Source of the DNA: Megamerina dolium
Taxonomy: Eukaryota; Arthropoda; Insecta; Diptera; Megamerinidae
Length of the DNA stretch: 64,000 nucleotides
Direction: 5' to 3'
Assembly (NCBI GenBank): GCA_963854835.1
Contig: OY978529.1
Location: 44,571,321-44,635,320, forward strand
Positions 12,866 to 25,156 of the stretch are shown here, piece by piece. The notes below the pieces were generated by a model. The model worked only from the letters and a program-made list of their open reading frames with translations, was not told the DNA's origin and did no database searches. The position numbers and the translations under genes are program-made. Positions within the stretch are counted from its first letter, which is position 1. Each line of letters opens with the position of its first letter.

Positions 12866-13241
12866 TAAAATTAATTAATTAATATGTGGTACTTATAAGC
12901 CCTGAAAGGCTCTTTGGCTAAGCTTCTCTTCCATTACTTTAGTAATTTAATTTAAATTTTATATTTTTGGACAGTCTGAGTAGGGACCTACTAATTTTAG
13001 CCGGTTCCAAACGGCAGAACTTTTGCGACATCACTTTTTCTGAGCTTTGTCGCAGAGTTCATTTAGATGCTTTTCCATGGCAAATTGTTACTGCCGGAAG
13101 AATTGTCAATAGGTGGGTACCGTTCGAAAGAAAAATCTTTTCGATATTAAATTTGTTATGCTTCAGCCGGTGATTGAACCCATGATCTACAGATCAGAAG
13201 GCCAACACACTAACCACTAAGCTACGGCACCCACGGCACCC
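12866..13241 (-). mobile_element. tRNA-derived SINE, tail type A, inside a mariner relic
   Basis: A near full-length copy with a B box in reverse (GGGATTGAACCC-like, here GTGATTGAACCC) and the whole body. The flanks GCCTGTTCCTGT (12854-12865) and GCCTGTTCTTGT (13242-13253) are a 12-bp duplication with one mismatch, and lie in a mariner transposase relic. Confidence 0.85.
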
Positions 13242-13253
13242 GCCTGTTCTTGT

Positions 13254-15385
13254 CTTAAGCCTTAAAAAGGAGAAATAAAGATTATATAAAAAGCAACATT
13301 CCGTCAGGTGGCGGCTGGCTGTTGTACCTTTGAATAATTGTGACGCCAATCCGAAAAGTTTACCACACTGGGGTTGCAGAAATGCTCACAACTTCAGAGC
13401 ACAAACATTGTATGAAGTTCAGGAAAGAATTATCGAACTACATAAAAGCCACTTTCCTAGCAGTAATTTTAATAGTAATTGCTAACCCGACGGGTCGTAA
13501 AAATCGATTTAATCAATTTACTCTATGTGAAAGCCGATAATTGACTTGTTTGTTGTTTTCATTTTTGTTTCTCTCCTTAATTCGTGAGAGTATACATTAT
13601 TCTCTGCGATTGCTTTGCTTATGCACTTGGACTTAAGTGCTACTTAAAACTACCTATATACCCACCCAATGGTGCATTCATTCATTCATTCATTGATGCA
13701 TATACACACACAATTCATCAAACTGAGCGTATTACCCATTTACTACACTATAGTAATATCCAAGTAGGCGTTTTGTAGTAACAATCACCTTCATCAAGCT
13801 ATCATATTACGTAGAATATTTAAATTCCGAGACATTGTTAAGTCTTAAATGTGAAGGTAAATGCACTTTCTATATAAAGCATTGTAATATCAATCAGTAT
13901 CAATCATAAGCAAGAAATGTATAAAGTCTAAAATGACTGAAATGTGTTCGTAACAAACTTACGTGATTGATTTCAAAAAATAATGAGTTGGATGCAATCC
14001 GATTTATAGCAATACAAATATGAATATTACTTTCATTTGGATATATCCATCGATAGACACAATATACATAGGTGTATACTTATGAACAAGCAACAAGTAC
14101 TATAATAAGATAAACACATTTACTCTAATTTAAATTATATAATAAATTAATAAATTTATATTATATAATGATAAATTATAATTAAATCATTTTCCAAATG
14201 CAATAAAATCAATGGATAAATCACTGTGACCATTTAAACCTTTTGTGTTTTCTATTATATGTCTTTTGAGTTTATAATACTTTTGAAAGCACTACTAGTA
14301 ATCACAATAAGAAAATAACAAAGCGTTGCAAAAAAACAAAATCATCAAATTATAGTTACCGAAAAAGACATAAAGCGATAGAAAATAAAATACATACCTA
14401 CCTAAGTTATAATTTTTATTGAAAATACTCGGGGGGAAACAAATATTAAAAAAAAATAGCATGATTTCCGTACGAGTAAAAAACAAAACAAAAGGCACTC
14501 GAGCAAATAATTTACATGGCAATGATTTATGATTTTAAATATGAATACAAATTTGATTTACATGAAAGTATAGTACCTATGCAAACATCCCAATAAACCA
14601 GATGCTGAGCGCTCAGCACTATCGACTCTAAAAATTATAATTTCAAATTTTGCAAATTATTAGAAGCGCCCTACTACAATATGAGCTCGTCAAATAAAAG
14701 AAAAATTGCATAAAATTGTGTGCACAATTTTGTTATTCAGTGTAAATTCATGGCGGATATACTATTGATACACATTGTGATCAGTGAACAGCTACAGCGT
14801 ATACAAAAATTATAAATAATTTTATATTGTACTCGTATTTCGTACCTTAATAGAAAGTGTGTATGTGTATGTAATCAATGATTTTAATATTACTGAAATC
14901 GAATTTGAAAAAGTAAAAGTTTTTCTTTATAAAAGTGCGTGTAATAAATATATTCATCCAAGCCCATAGACCAATCATTAACACAAACATTCGCATACAC
15001 ACACTCTCAAAGTAGAGGGCTAATTTGCGACAACAATATGCGTCTGATATTTCATGCAAAATAATTGGCTACCATTGTTGGCATGATTATTGATCGTAAC
15101 TTATTGAAGACAAAAGAAAATAGAAACCAAAAAAGGGTTAATATTAATGTTTTTTTTTAATAAAGAAAACAAATGACTTTTTGTAAAATAGTTAATTATT
15201 ATTATTTGTTATTAACAATGTTGTGACCTATAATTATTGCCAAAAAAAAATAAATAAAAATAAACAAAATGCAAAAGTAACGATAATGTAACATTTTCAA
15301 GAGTACATTGCATGAATTTAAAAAGAAGTAAACTCTTAAAAATGATAAATATAATAAAGGATGTTTTCTACAGGCGTAACTCTAA
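13254..15385. other. mostly featureless AT-rich DNA
   Basis: Possible continuation of the split mariner relic in the first 100-200 bases, one dispersed repeat at 14588-14710, otherwise nothing recognisable. Confidence 0.5.
14588..14710. repeat. dispersed copy of the 218-620 repeat
   Basis: CCCAATAAACCAGATGCTGA followed by ATTAGAAGCG and ATATGAGCTC, in the same order as at 218-385 but shorter. Confidence 0.5.
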
Positions 15386-16485
15386 TGCCCCTATTGCGGT
15401 TCACAACTTTTGTAACAGTTTGGTCGCCGTCGAGAAATTCATATTGCCGTTCTCAACTCGACTGGCGGCTGATTTTTTTGATTGTGTTCATTATTTTTGT
15501 GGTATTGCCGTTTGCAACTCTGTTTCAGTTTGGTCGACAAGCACGTTAAATATACACCACTGCTCACAAGCAGTTGTGTTTGCATCAGTTGCAGTTTACT
15601 TTAAACTAATAAAGCCAAAAATAATGGAGAGATCGTAAGTAATAATTAGCTTGGCTTCATATTGTAATTTCTCAACAATTTATACATTTTCAGAAGTTTA
15701 AAAATTACAACAAGTTGAGAAATGAGATGACTTGATTTTGTATAGTGATGTAGGTATGAAAAAAAATGTGAAATAGTTTTATTTTACACACGGAATGTGT
15801 TTTGAATTTGTTTTTTTAAATTTTTTTTAACCGCCTTATGTATATACATATATATATATATAAAAATGTTAATGTGATAACAAAGTAGACGTGAATCTAA
15901 GAAAATAAGATTTTTTTTTTAAATAATTTAAGTTATCTTCCATTTACCAAAAAAGACTGAAATGAATTTAAAAAAGCACACAATTTCAATATTGGTGGTA
16001 TAGATACGACACGCACAGATTTCTTGAAATGGGCTTTTACGTCATCCAGCAAAAAGCAAAATGCCTCTGCTCAGTCGAAAATAGCTAATAAATCTATAAA
16101 AAAATTTATTATTTGCTTTTATTTATTTTGAACAATATTTATACTTTTGGCTAGGTAGTTCAAGAGGGTTAGAGTCATCACGAATTTTTCTCCGTAAGCG
16201 TAGCAAATCAATTTTCGCGTCTTCGTTTTCATCTTCATAAAACAAATCTACACTAATATCCATTTTAAATAATTTTCACAGCAAAACACAATTGTATATT
16301 TCCTTAATTTTTACTTTTAATCGACCACTTTTCTGTCATAAGTGATATTTTAAGCTGGTAACGCCATAACAATTTCAACCGAAAACAGTGGTGTACCACA
16401 ATACCAAAAATAGTTTGGTCTTGTTGAAGTCGGGTCGACTCTAAGACGACCAAACTGGGTTGAGTGGTGAACCGCAATAGGGGCA
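15386..16485. mobile_element. PIF/Harbinger-like element, about 1.1 kb, degenerate
   Basis: Perfect 19-bp inverted ends TGCCCCTATTGCGGTTCAC, with a further shared block CAGTTTGGTCG inside, and a 3-bp TAA duplication (15383-15385, 16486-16488), which fits PIF/Harbinger. On the minus strand near 16265 a short frame reads MDISVDLFYEDENE then LRLRRKIRDDSNPLELPSQK, and beyond stops FISYFRLSRGI; the Harbinger transposase N-terminus has this RRxLRDxSNPLExP...YRLSKE layout. The catalytic core is gone. Confidence 0.75.
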
Positions 16486-16849
16486 TAAATTGAAATAAAA
16501 TAGTGAGATTACATAATTTCAAACTAAAAATTGACTTTATTAGAAATAAAATGTCATCGCCGCTCTTGCAGGACATTTTTACATATTTAAATCTCCATTG
16601 AGCCAAAAATTACCTTCATCATTAAATAGAATATTGCGATAAAACAGTGGGTTGACTTCCAGCTGATTTTGGGCCCATTGACCGAACGTATGATACGTAT
16701 GATATGGTCATTCTGTTTTAATTCCTGCATCAGCTGGATCTTATAAAACGATCTTATAAACGATCTTATGAAAACCATCCATGGTTGTTCGAATTGGGAA
16801 CAGGAATGGACAATTATGACAATTATGTATAATATTTGGCATCTAGATT

Positions 16850-16960
16850 GACATTATATTACCTAATAATGTTGCAAAAAATTTGCGAGCCTCGCCTTCT
16901 ATTTATAATAGCTCCATACAAAATGGCAGAATTTATTTTAAATTTAAAAAGCTGTAATTA
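16850..16960. repeat. dispersed unit repeat (GCTCCCATAC family), single unit
   Basis: ATTTGCGAGCCTCGCCTTCT, then ATAGCTCCATACAAAATGG and ATTTTAAATTTAAA, one unit close to the 5'-inverted SINE. Confidence 0.45.
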
Positions 16961-16999
16961 CATCAGCATATTCGACACTAATATTGTAATCGGAAATAA

Positions 17000-17372
17000 A
17001 AAATTTGTAAATAAATATGTGGCACTTATAAGCCCAGAAGGGCTCTTTGACGGAGCTTCTCTCCCATTACTGTTGTGCGTGTTAAATTTTTGACAGTGTT
17101 AGAAGGGACCTACTGGGTACCGTAGCTCGCTGGTTAGTGTGTTGGCCTTCTGATCTGTAGGTCGTGGGTTCAATCCCCGGCTGAAGCATAACAAATTTAA
17201 TATTGAAAAGATTTTTCTTTCGAACGATATCGAGCTGTAGGCAAGCAGTTGGCAATTCTTCCGGCAGTAACAATTTGCCATGGAAAGCGTCTAAAAGATC
17301 TCTGTGACAAAGCTCAGAAAAAATTATGTCACAAGAGTTCTGCCGTTCGGAACTGGCTTAAATATAAAATAG
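17000..17372 (-). mobile_element. tRNA-derived SINE with 5' inversion (twin-primed structure)
   Basis: Flanked by identical TCGGAAATAA at 16990-16999 and 17373-17382. The left part (to about 17112) is a type A tail in minus orientation, stopping at the AGTAGGTCCC point. The right part (17113-17366) is the tRNA head and body in plus orientation, stopping at the sequence that normally precedes AGTAGGTCCC. Nothing is missing between the two; the 5' segment is simply inverted. Confidence 0.88.
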
Positions 17373-17382
17373 TCGGAAATAA

Positions 17383-17800
17383 GCTGGCATGAAATCAACA
17401 AGCCACGCCCAATTTTTCATATGGCTCCCATACAGACATGGAAGTTTAAAAAAAATTACACCGACCTAACTTACGAAATATGCAGTATTTTATGTTTAAG
17501 CCACCATTGCTTATGTAGTCTTTAGCTTAAGACGAAGCTTAATATTGTCATTTGAAAAAACCTTGCGAGAAACCAGCGAGCCACGTCTGCTATTTAGTGT
17601 AGCTCTCATACAACGTCATCGAATCATTTTAAACTTTAAAGCCACCATAACTTACAAAATACTTTGCCTAAGATAACCGTATTTCAGGTCAAAATTACAG
17701 TATTAGATGCGGAAATAATTCCTCATGAAATTGCTGGGCTCCCATATAATATCGTGGAAAGTATATAGCTTTAAACCGTCATAAAGTACATACTTTTCCC
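17383..17800. repeat. dispersed unit repeat (GCTCCCATAC family), three units
   Basis: Repeating layout: GCGAG(A)AA..CCACG, CTATTTA, TGTAGCTCTCATACAA, CTTTAAAGCCACCATAACTT, ACAAAATA. The GCTCNCATA core occurs at about 17425, 17600 and 17738. Related arrays lie at 16850-16960, 34690-34890, 47880-48300, 50730-50800 and 55830-56280. Confidence 0.55.
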
Positions 17801-18929
17801 TTTGGGATAATGATATTTGACATGTAAATTAACATTGTTGGAATAAATAATTTGACACAAAAAACATTAGGCGGGCTAGCTCATAATGTTATCACCAGAG
17901 GAGAATGTTTTGTAAGACTTATTAAATCATATAAAAGCAAATTTTCATTTCATATAAAAATATAAAAATTCCATACAAAATCACTCCCCCTTAATGGACA
18001 TACATATAAATATAAAATAATCACACATATTCCCACAGACGTACATGTGAATGCTTGTGTCAATGGCAGGCAAGCAGGCGAAATGGTGGCTGGCTGAAAA
18101 GCAGCACAGCGCACAGTCGAACACTTTTTCAACACGCCATTGAAAATGCGTTAAGGCGTTAAATTTTCATAAATGCCACATAAATGCATAAACACATACA
18201 CTCCTTTATACAGAATATCACTTAAACGCATACTTTCGCACTATACACTACATATTACCATCTGCATATTCGAATGTGTATTCAGCGAATTTAAATTATA
18301 AATAAACAAAGAGTTTTTTTTAACAAAGAGTTAATTGTATGCAAGTAAGTGTATGTGAGCTTTTAACACAACACCAATACACAATTACAGATTTTTGCAC
18401 GAAGAAATCGAAAGAGAAAAATGTCAAGCAGCTGTGAAATTGAAACTACTTAACTACCAAATTAAAAAACACCTAATAATTTTAATGATGGGTAGAACGA
18501 AGCATGAATTTTCAATGCATTTTTCAACAACCGTATGTACATACTTAAACATAGGTAATTTAATATTAATGTAGTCGAAACCAATGTAACATTGCAGTCA
18601 AATTGATGACTGGCAATGAAATGCTGCAGCAATTATCGTAGCTCGTGCTTAAATATCTATACACGTAGATACATATAGATGATAGTCACCCAAGCCTCAA
18701 GAGACACAGCTATCCATACACACTCCACACACACACACACACCATTAATTGATTGCCATTGGCAGTGATAGTAATCGAAATTTTCCGATTTGGTTATAAT
18801 ACTAATAATAACCGATTATTATTATTCTTTCTTCTTCATCAATGGAATTCACCAGTATAATTTTCCATTCATTATTGAGACAAAATTACAACAACCACAA
18901 ATAAAATTCCAAATACGATTTAAACTTAC

Positions 18930-19178
18930 CTCTTAGCGGTGTTTTCGATGTTGATAATTTCACCTGTTTTGTTGTTATAATGCTGTTAAACGTATGCTGT
19001 TGTTGCTTTTTGGCGTTTGCAGGAATAATTGTAGCCGAGCCCTTTGCATTGCTTACATTGCCACCACTACTAACAGCAACACTAGTACCATTGACACTAC
19101 TTGGTGTACTTGGTGCAGTAGTTGATGTTGCAGAAGGTGTTGCCGATACACTTGAAACATTTGAATTGAAGCGTTTTT
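18930..19178 (-). CDS. internal coding exon of host gene, Ser/Thr/Ala-rich
   Basis: The acceptor is TTTTGTAG and the donor GTAAGT. The exon is 249 nt, phase 1 in and phase 1 out. The product runs from KRFNSNVSSVSATPSATS through a Ser/Thr/Gly/Asn-rich stretch, a short glutamine run (KKQQQHT), and ends KLSTSKTPLR. That ending resembles the AKTPLR ending of the exon at 55527, hinting at duplicated exon ends or a repeated short motif. Low-complexity composition is typical of insect regulatory or scaffold proteins, but no domain is identifiable. The next downstream exon was not found in the window. Confidence 0.65.
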
Positions 19179-20009
19179 CTACAAAACAAAACAAAACAAA
19201 AATACATATAATTATAATAACTAAAAACGAAAAAGAATACGAAAAACAAAATGTGATGTAAATTATGAAATTATTGCATATTTTCAGGCTCTTTTATTGA
19301 ATTCAACGAGAAACGAGTAATTGATGCTGTTGTGTCGTGTTTAGATACATTTCTGCTCACTTTGTTTATATCTCGAGAACAATGTTGCACGTAAGAATGA
19401 GTACATGCAGTCACAATCCTTTGAACAGCTTATTATGCGAAATTATTCTTAATTGTTGATAACTTGTTGTTACGTTTTCCTTTTTTTATTTTCACTACAA
19501 CATAATGACTAGTGGTTGGTATTCACAGCTTACATGGGCACTTGGGAATTTTAATAGAAATCGTAAATTTTGTTTCCCGAAATTTCGTATTCAAACAAGA
19601 AAAAAGTAACGAAAAGCAAAGAATTGAGTGAATAATTAATTGCTAAAAACGTTTTGAATTTTTTTCCAAATTTCTTTTAAAAATAAACTGTATTTGAAAT
19701 TATTTATTTTTCAAATGTAATTAAAATTCTTCCAATTTGAAATTTTTTGACTCAAATGACAAAACAAAAAATAAATACGAAAAATGAAACTAAACTCCAT
19801 GTTGGAAATATATTTATATGTATACTGCAGTCGAAAGATCGTTTGACCGTATGTGCTAATGCATTGTCTGAGTGTTTTAATGTATCGATAGGGATTTATT
19901 TGAAAAGCTCATATTCAGATATATCCTATCTTGCGTATATTTTTCTCAAGTTTTTAGTTGTTTTGTTTTTAAATAAACTTGGAACTGGGATGTTCCTAAT
20001 TTCCTGATT

Positions 20010-20258
20010 TCACTTGCTTCGAGATCGAGAGTACTTTCGATTCAGGGGTATATAAGCAGCTCTCGCGTAGCGACAAATAATACCTTCTATACCAGCAAGA
20101 AGACGGAAAGTTTCCATTCCATCTATAGTAATCATGGTACAATTGTGGAAAGCTTGAACGATATTAAACTTATATCTTTTATTTTCATTTGTTTCATTTG
20201 CTCTGAAAATGTTTAAGAAGATAGGGATGAGGAATTGCACGTTTAAAATTAGACGCAT
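20010..20258 (-). other. unrecognised 82-codon open frame of protein-like composition
   Basis: The frame includes KFNIVQAFHNCTMITIDGME then TFRLLAGIEGIICRYARAAY. Base composition is less AT-biased than its flanks. No motif, splice signal or terminal repeat was identified. It may be a fragment of an unrecognised transposon gene. Confidence 0.2.
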
Positions 20259-23200
20259 AGCAAAAGCAGTCGAGACGGTATAAGCCGAATTTGATTATTA
20301 ATCGCATTGGTGTAATCGAGGTTCGCTAGGGGGATAAATTGGGGAACTAATTTTAAAAATGCCAAAAAAAATGTTATGCGTATTATATATTTTTTTGCGA
20401 ATATTATATGCGATTAACGATATAAGCAAATCGGAAATCAAGAAAAACAGATAATTTTATAAAATAGAGAATTGCCAACCCACTCAAACAAAATAATGTA
20501 AATATTTATATAAGTAGTGCACGTATCTTACTCTAGTGTAGACAATATAAAATAAACACTGCCCGCAGTTGTGACATACATGCGTCTTCCGATGAGAGTC
20601 CGTGCGTAATTAATTATTACCATGTGAATTCGTATAATTGTCAGCAACATACTCCAATTAACACAATAATGATTTTAAACCATTGTTGTTGTTGTTAAAT
20701 ATTGAAGTTTTTGTTGTATCTCAGCCTTATTAGCGTTTTGCTTTTAGTGTTTTTTTTTTTTACTATATACCTAGTATCTCTATAATGCTTACGACAAACT
20801 TCAACACACGATGAACATGATCAATACAAACGATGTTCACGTTGTTGAATGTGTTTTGTTTTTCTACTTGCCCATCACAACGATAATAACATTATTCATA
20901 TCATATCAAATGTTCAATACAGAAAAGTGCCCAGCAGAGAAATTCTGGGATCTCCTAAAAAGAGTGACGCTTGATTATCCCAAATGGAGCAACAACAAAG
21001 AATATTGTGAATATTTGATATGAAGCTCCAAGCAAGCAAATGTACTAGAAAAGTGCTCCATTATGAGCTACGAAGAAGAAAACGAATAATATTCGATCTC
21101 AAATATATGAAAAATAATCGCCTTTACTCCAAAAGGAGTTATGTAAAAGGAAGTAACCAGGTATTACTATAAAATGAGGACACATCAATTAGTCTCCTTT
21201 GCATTATGAACATTTTAAAAGAATAATATATGGTCTTTGGAGCAAAGGAGCTCCAATGCTCTATTTGGAGTGTTTAAAGTTTTATCTGTGCATGATCCCA
21301 CTTATTGTTGGGTATTTTCTATAAATAAGATTATAACAACAACAGCAACAACAACAATCTTAAACCATCATATATTGGGCCAATAAAAGCAAAATAAGTT
21401 AAAACTCGTTTTACCTCTAACATTTACATGTGTGCGTGCATACGTACATAAAATACGGTAAAAATCATTCAATGAGGAATAGCTAGTCAGGGCCAACAAC
21501 AGTAACATCATGAACATCAACAAGAATTATAATTGTACTCAGTTGCAAGAGGTTCATAATATACTTGTGTAAAGAAAGAAGAAAAATAAATTTTTATAAA
21601 CGTCGTTACATTCGATCGCATCGTCCAAATTATACCCTACACGCCTAGTGGTATACGTACGGTATTTTTTATTCATTCATTATATTCCAGTCCTACCTAT
21701 ATTAAATAGTGGGAACCACATTAAAAAGTGTGTTGATCTCTTGTCAAATTATTTTCCATTACAATATTGAATCTAAGTTTCAAATATGGTTACTCAGGCC
21801 GAAAAAAAGCAGGCACTTTGTATGAGAGCTACTATAAACATACATTTTTAGGCAGTATAACATCAATGTATATGCCAAATATTTCAGTTTTAGGTAGAGT
21901 ATTATCTTAATTATTACTTTATTCAAATCTTTTTAAACTAACCTAATTACAAATATCTGAGCGAAATGAATATACCATGTGAACTTGTGCAGTGTATAAT
22001 AACGGAGAGGAAACATCATGTGAAAGAAAATACATAATAATCGGAAATGGATAAATATTGAGATACCCGCATGAGATGATGTTTCATGTAGGCACACAAC
22101 AATGCAATGTGTCACATGTTGTTGCCGCCACGATCAACAAACAAACGAATAAACACCTGCTATTTAACGAAGAAGTAATGCAAACAAAATAATACCAGCA
22201 ATATGTTTACTAAGCAACAATATCAATAGAGAAAATGCTGTGCAACATCGATTGCAACGCAATACTACAGAAGAGCCGACTCGTGAAACCGGTGCAGTAA
22301 TGTTGATATTGCATTATCGTTAACAAAACACACTCACGCATCGCGAGAGAGAGAAAGAGCGAGAGACAGAGAATTACAGCAAACGGTAAGATAATTAAAT
22401 GTTTCAGACACATGTTGCCAAACAAAAACCCTGAATACCAAATATTGTGTGTTTATTCAAAAATAAGAGAAATATGAATAAATGCTAAAAATGCGTGAGC
22501 AGGTAAGAGCATAACTATTTTAAAACAATAAAAGTAAAAATAAAAATAAAATCATCATCATCGCCACCGCCGCTACCACCAACAACAATGACGACAACAA
22601 CAAATATAAGTAGCAGAAATCAGGTTTTTTCTTAAACGATTAGCATATTTTTATTTCTACCTGTGTACGAGTATTGTGTGTGATTTTTTTTTTTTTTGCT
22701 GTGAAATCAATACATACAATCGTTAGAGATTCAAACACAAGAGACTACAAAACAAGTTAAAAAAAAAATAACAAATCACAATAAAAATACAAAAGGTAAT
22801 AAGTGAAAAAAAAAATGTAAATTTTAAAAAGACCAGGTTGACCTCATCACTATTGTATTTTTTTGTTTCACTTAACGACATTGCAAATGTAGTTGTAATG
22901 TATGATTAAAATTTTATTCTTTTGTATTACTATTTAACAACGACAAAATATTTAAAACAAGCAAAAATTTTATATTTCTTAGAATGCGAATCAAGAAACA
23001 AATGTATGTATGTACACATACAGTGAGTAGCACAGATTCTAAGAGAATTATGAATAGATTAGTTGATTAGTTGGTTTCACATATTATAGTGTACATATAT
23101 AGAAGTAGTACACCATTATGTCAGTTTACTTTTTTTTTTTACTAGAATCCACGAGTGTTTACGGTTGGTTAATTGAATTGATGATGTGAATATGCAACTT

Positions 23201-23599
23201 GTATTTTTCTCTATTATATTATGTAGAAAAAATGAAAAAGTATCGAACTCCCCCTCTTTGTAATATATATTTAATAAGCTACAATAAATATTATTTGGTG
23301 TAGGTGGTTTTGTTGTTGCTGTTGAAAAATCAACAGTGCAGCGGCGCACGCAGGCTTTTATTTTGGTGGGGTATCAAACGGGATTACTAAAAGCACTGTT
23401 AACCACCTCTAACAATATGTACATAAGTATTTGTTAAACAAAAAAAAATGTTTATTGCAACACTATGTCATGTGGCCAGTTTTTATGTTGGCCCAATTAC
23501 GAAATACGCAGCTCATTCCAGGTTCATTTTTATAACATTTAATTATTAATAATTTGTATATATATATTTTTTTCACTTTGAAAGGTATTAAAATTTAGT
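20259..23599. other. no gene seen (intron of host gene)
   Basis: AT-rich sequence with short triplet runs (near 22550-22605) and poly(T). The plus frame at 20811-21023 lacks support. Confidence 0.55.
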
Positions 23600-24215
23600 G
23601 AAGACACGTATAGCTCGATGGAACTACAGGGTTCGCCTAGTTTAGTGTTACCAACTTCACACCGGTCATATTTGTATATAAGTTTAATCGTAAGAAAATT
23701 ATTCGAAATGGAATTCAAACATAATAGTGTGATTCCGTTATATTTGGCTGGAAAACCGCAAACAACCACCTCAATGTGTATAAAATATAAGTGGGAATCA
23801 AATGCTAAAGAATTGAAAATATCAGAATGGAACATTCAAAGTAAATGAACTTCAGGTTACACCACAGCAAAAAATGTTCACCTCGAAAGAACAAAAAAAT
23901 TGTTGCGGTTGCACGAAAGTGGTAAATTTCCAAAAATTGGGTTGTGTGATAAAAAAAAATTCTTAATTGAACAATATTATCGGGGAAATGTTTTGAAAGC
24001 TGCTTTGGAGCCGTGGGCAAGCATGCATATTGGGCATTGGTCATTTCAACCAGTTTCTGCGCCGTCTCACAAAGCTTGTGTGAACTAAGAATGGCTAAAA
24101 GTCATAGTCCACACTTCATTTCACCCACACAATAGCTTTCGAATTCCCCTGCAACTCGTTTTTTGACCATCAGATGACCATAGTCAATCCAAAAGGTGGT
24201 CAAATCAAGCCGAAG
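23600..24215 (+). mobile_element. maT-type (DD37D) transposase relic
   Basis: In-order matches to the maT transposase include NSVIPLYLAGKPQTTTSM, LLRLHESGKFPKIG then CDKKKFLIEQ, RGNVLKAALEPWASMHIG, and SAPSHKACVN then EWLK. The segment between LIEQ and YYRGN, which should carry a long part of the core, is deleted. The last catalytic motif is no longer readable. No terminal repeats found. Confidence 0.75.
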
Positions 24216-24887
24216 TAAAGTAATTACCCTTAAGCTGCCGAACCCTGTGCTTTTATGAAAGTTCAATTCTTATTCTTATTTTATATTCTTATTCATAAAC
24301 CAATTTAATTTGAATTCTGATGTCAATTCACGCAGAAATACAGCCGCGCTCAAAAACAATTCCCTCGTAAGCCTGAAAACCTCAAAATCCCTACCGCTTG
24401 CGTGCGCTACTGCAACAGTATATAGCATATTACGCAGACATATAATAAAAATTATTTTAATTTTGATGGTCAATGTCAAATTAAAAATTATTCAACTTGT
24501 ATGTACAACTACTGTGGTGTGTGTATAAATTAAACACTACAAGCAAAGAGTTGAGCGTATTTCGAGGTCGTGCTTCTGTTTGTAATGCCCATATAGAGAA
24601 CTTATATTATGAAAACGTACAATATTATATATGATTAATCAGATTCACTGTATCGATTTTATCATGCCTGTTTGTCAGCCTCTCAATCAGATGAAGCCTA
24701 AAAACAATATCATCTTTATAACATCTTTGTAACAATTGATTTTTCATTATAGTGGTTGAATATATAATATTCCCTGCAACATTGTTTCTTCAATTTTGAA
24801 ATAATGTTGGATAAGCAAAGTCCTTTACTACTTCGAAAGCGTAGTAGTTGACTATAACGTGTTGTTCCAAACACCGGAACCCTTTGC

Positions 24888-25032
24888 ACTAGGTATTTTT
24901 AGTACTTGCACCGTAAGACTCATTTGACGCGACTCTCTCTCACTGACCGGCCGCTCGTTTATTCACGTCGATTATCTCAATACCATCGACAAAGGCCAAA
25001 AGCTGGACACTTTTGTTGATCGGTTCGATCGA
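24888..25032 (-). pseudogene. LINE RT fragment, active-site region
   Basis: Minus-strand frame reads SVQLLAFVDGIEIIDVNKRA where intact copies have VQLLxYADDIDIIGRT. The YADD catalytic box is FVDG here, followed by a stop. It probably belongs to the family at 4150-5080. Confidence 0.6.
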
Positions 25033-25044
25033 AAACATTTTTTT

Positions 25045-25156
25045 TTTTTTTTGAATGTCTACCTGTCGGCAATCAATACTTTCGACAATTCTTTCGGCAC
25101 TGACAAAGTTCGGAAAAAATTATGCCTCAAAAGTTCTGCCGTTCGAAACCACATTA
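25045..25156 (+). mobile_element. SINE body fragment
   Basis: CTACCTGTCGGCAATCAA, ATTCTTTCGGCA, CTGACAAAGTTCGGAAAAAA and AAAAGTTCTGCCGTTCG match the SINE body in order. Head and tail are missing. Confidence 0.7.

Noticed and set aside
17082..17281. Overlapping minus-strand open frames ending near a conserved block
   Set aside because: They lie inside the SINE; similar frames appear in other copies (for example 46607-46873).
19747..20007. An 86-codon plus-strand frame
   Set aside because: AT-rich, hydrophobic, no splice or promoter support, no motif.
23900..24088. A 62-codon open frame as a small gene
   Set aside because: It matches two separated pieces of a maT transposase joined by a deletion.
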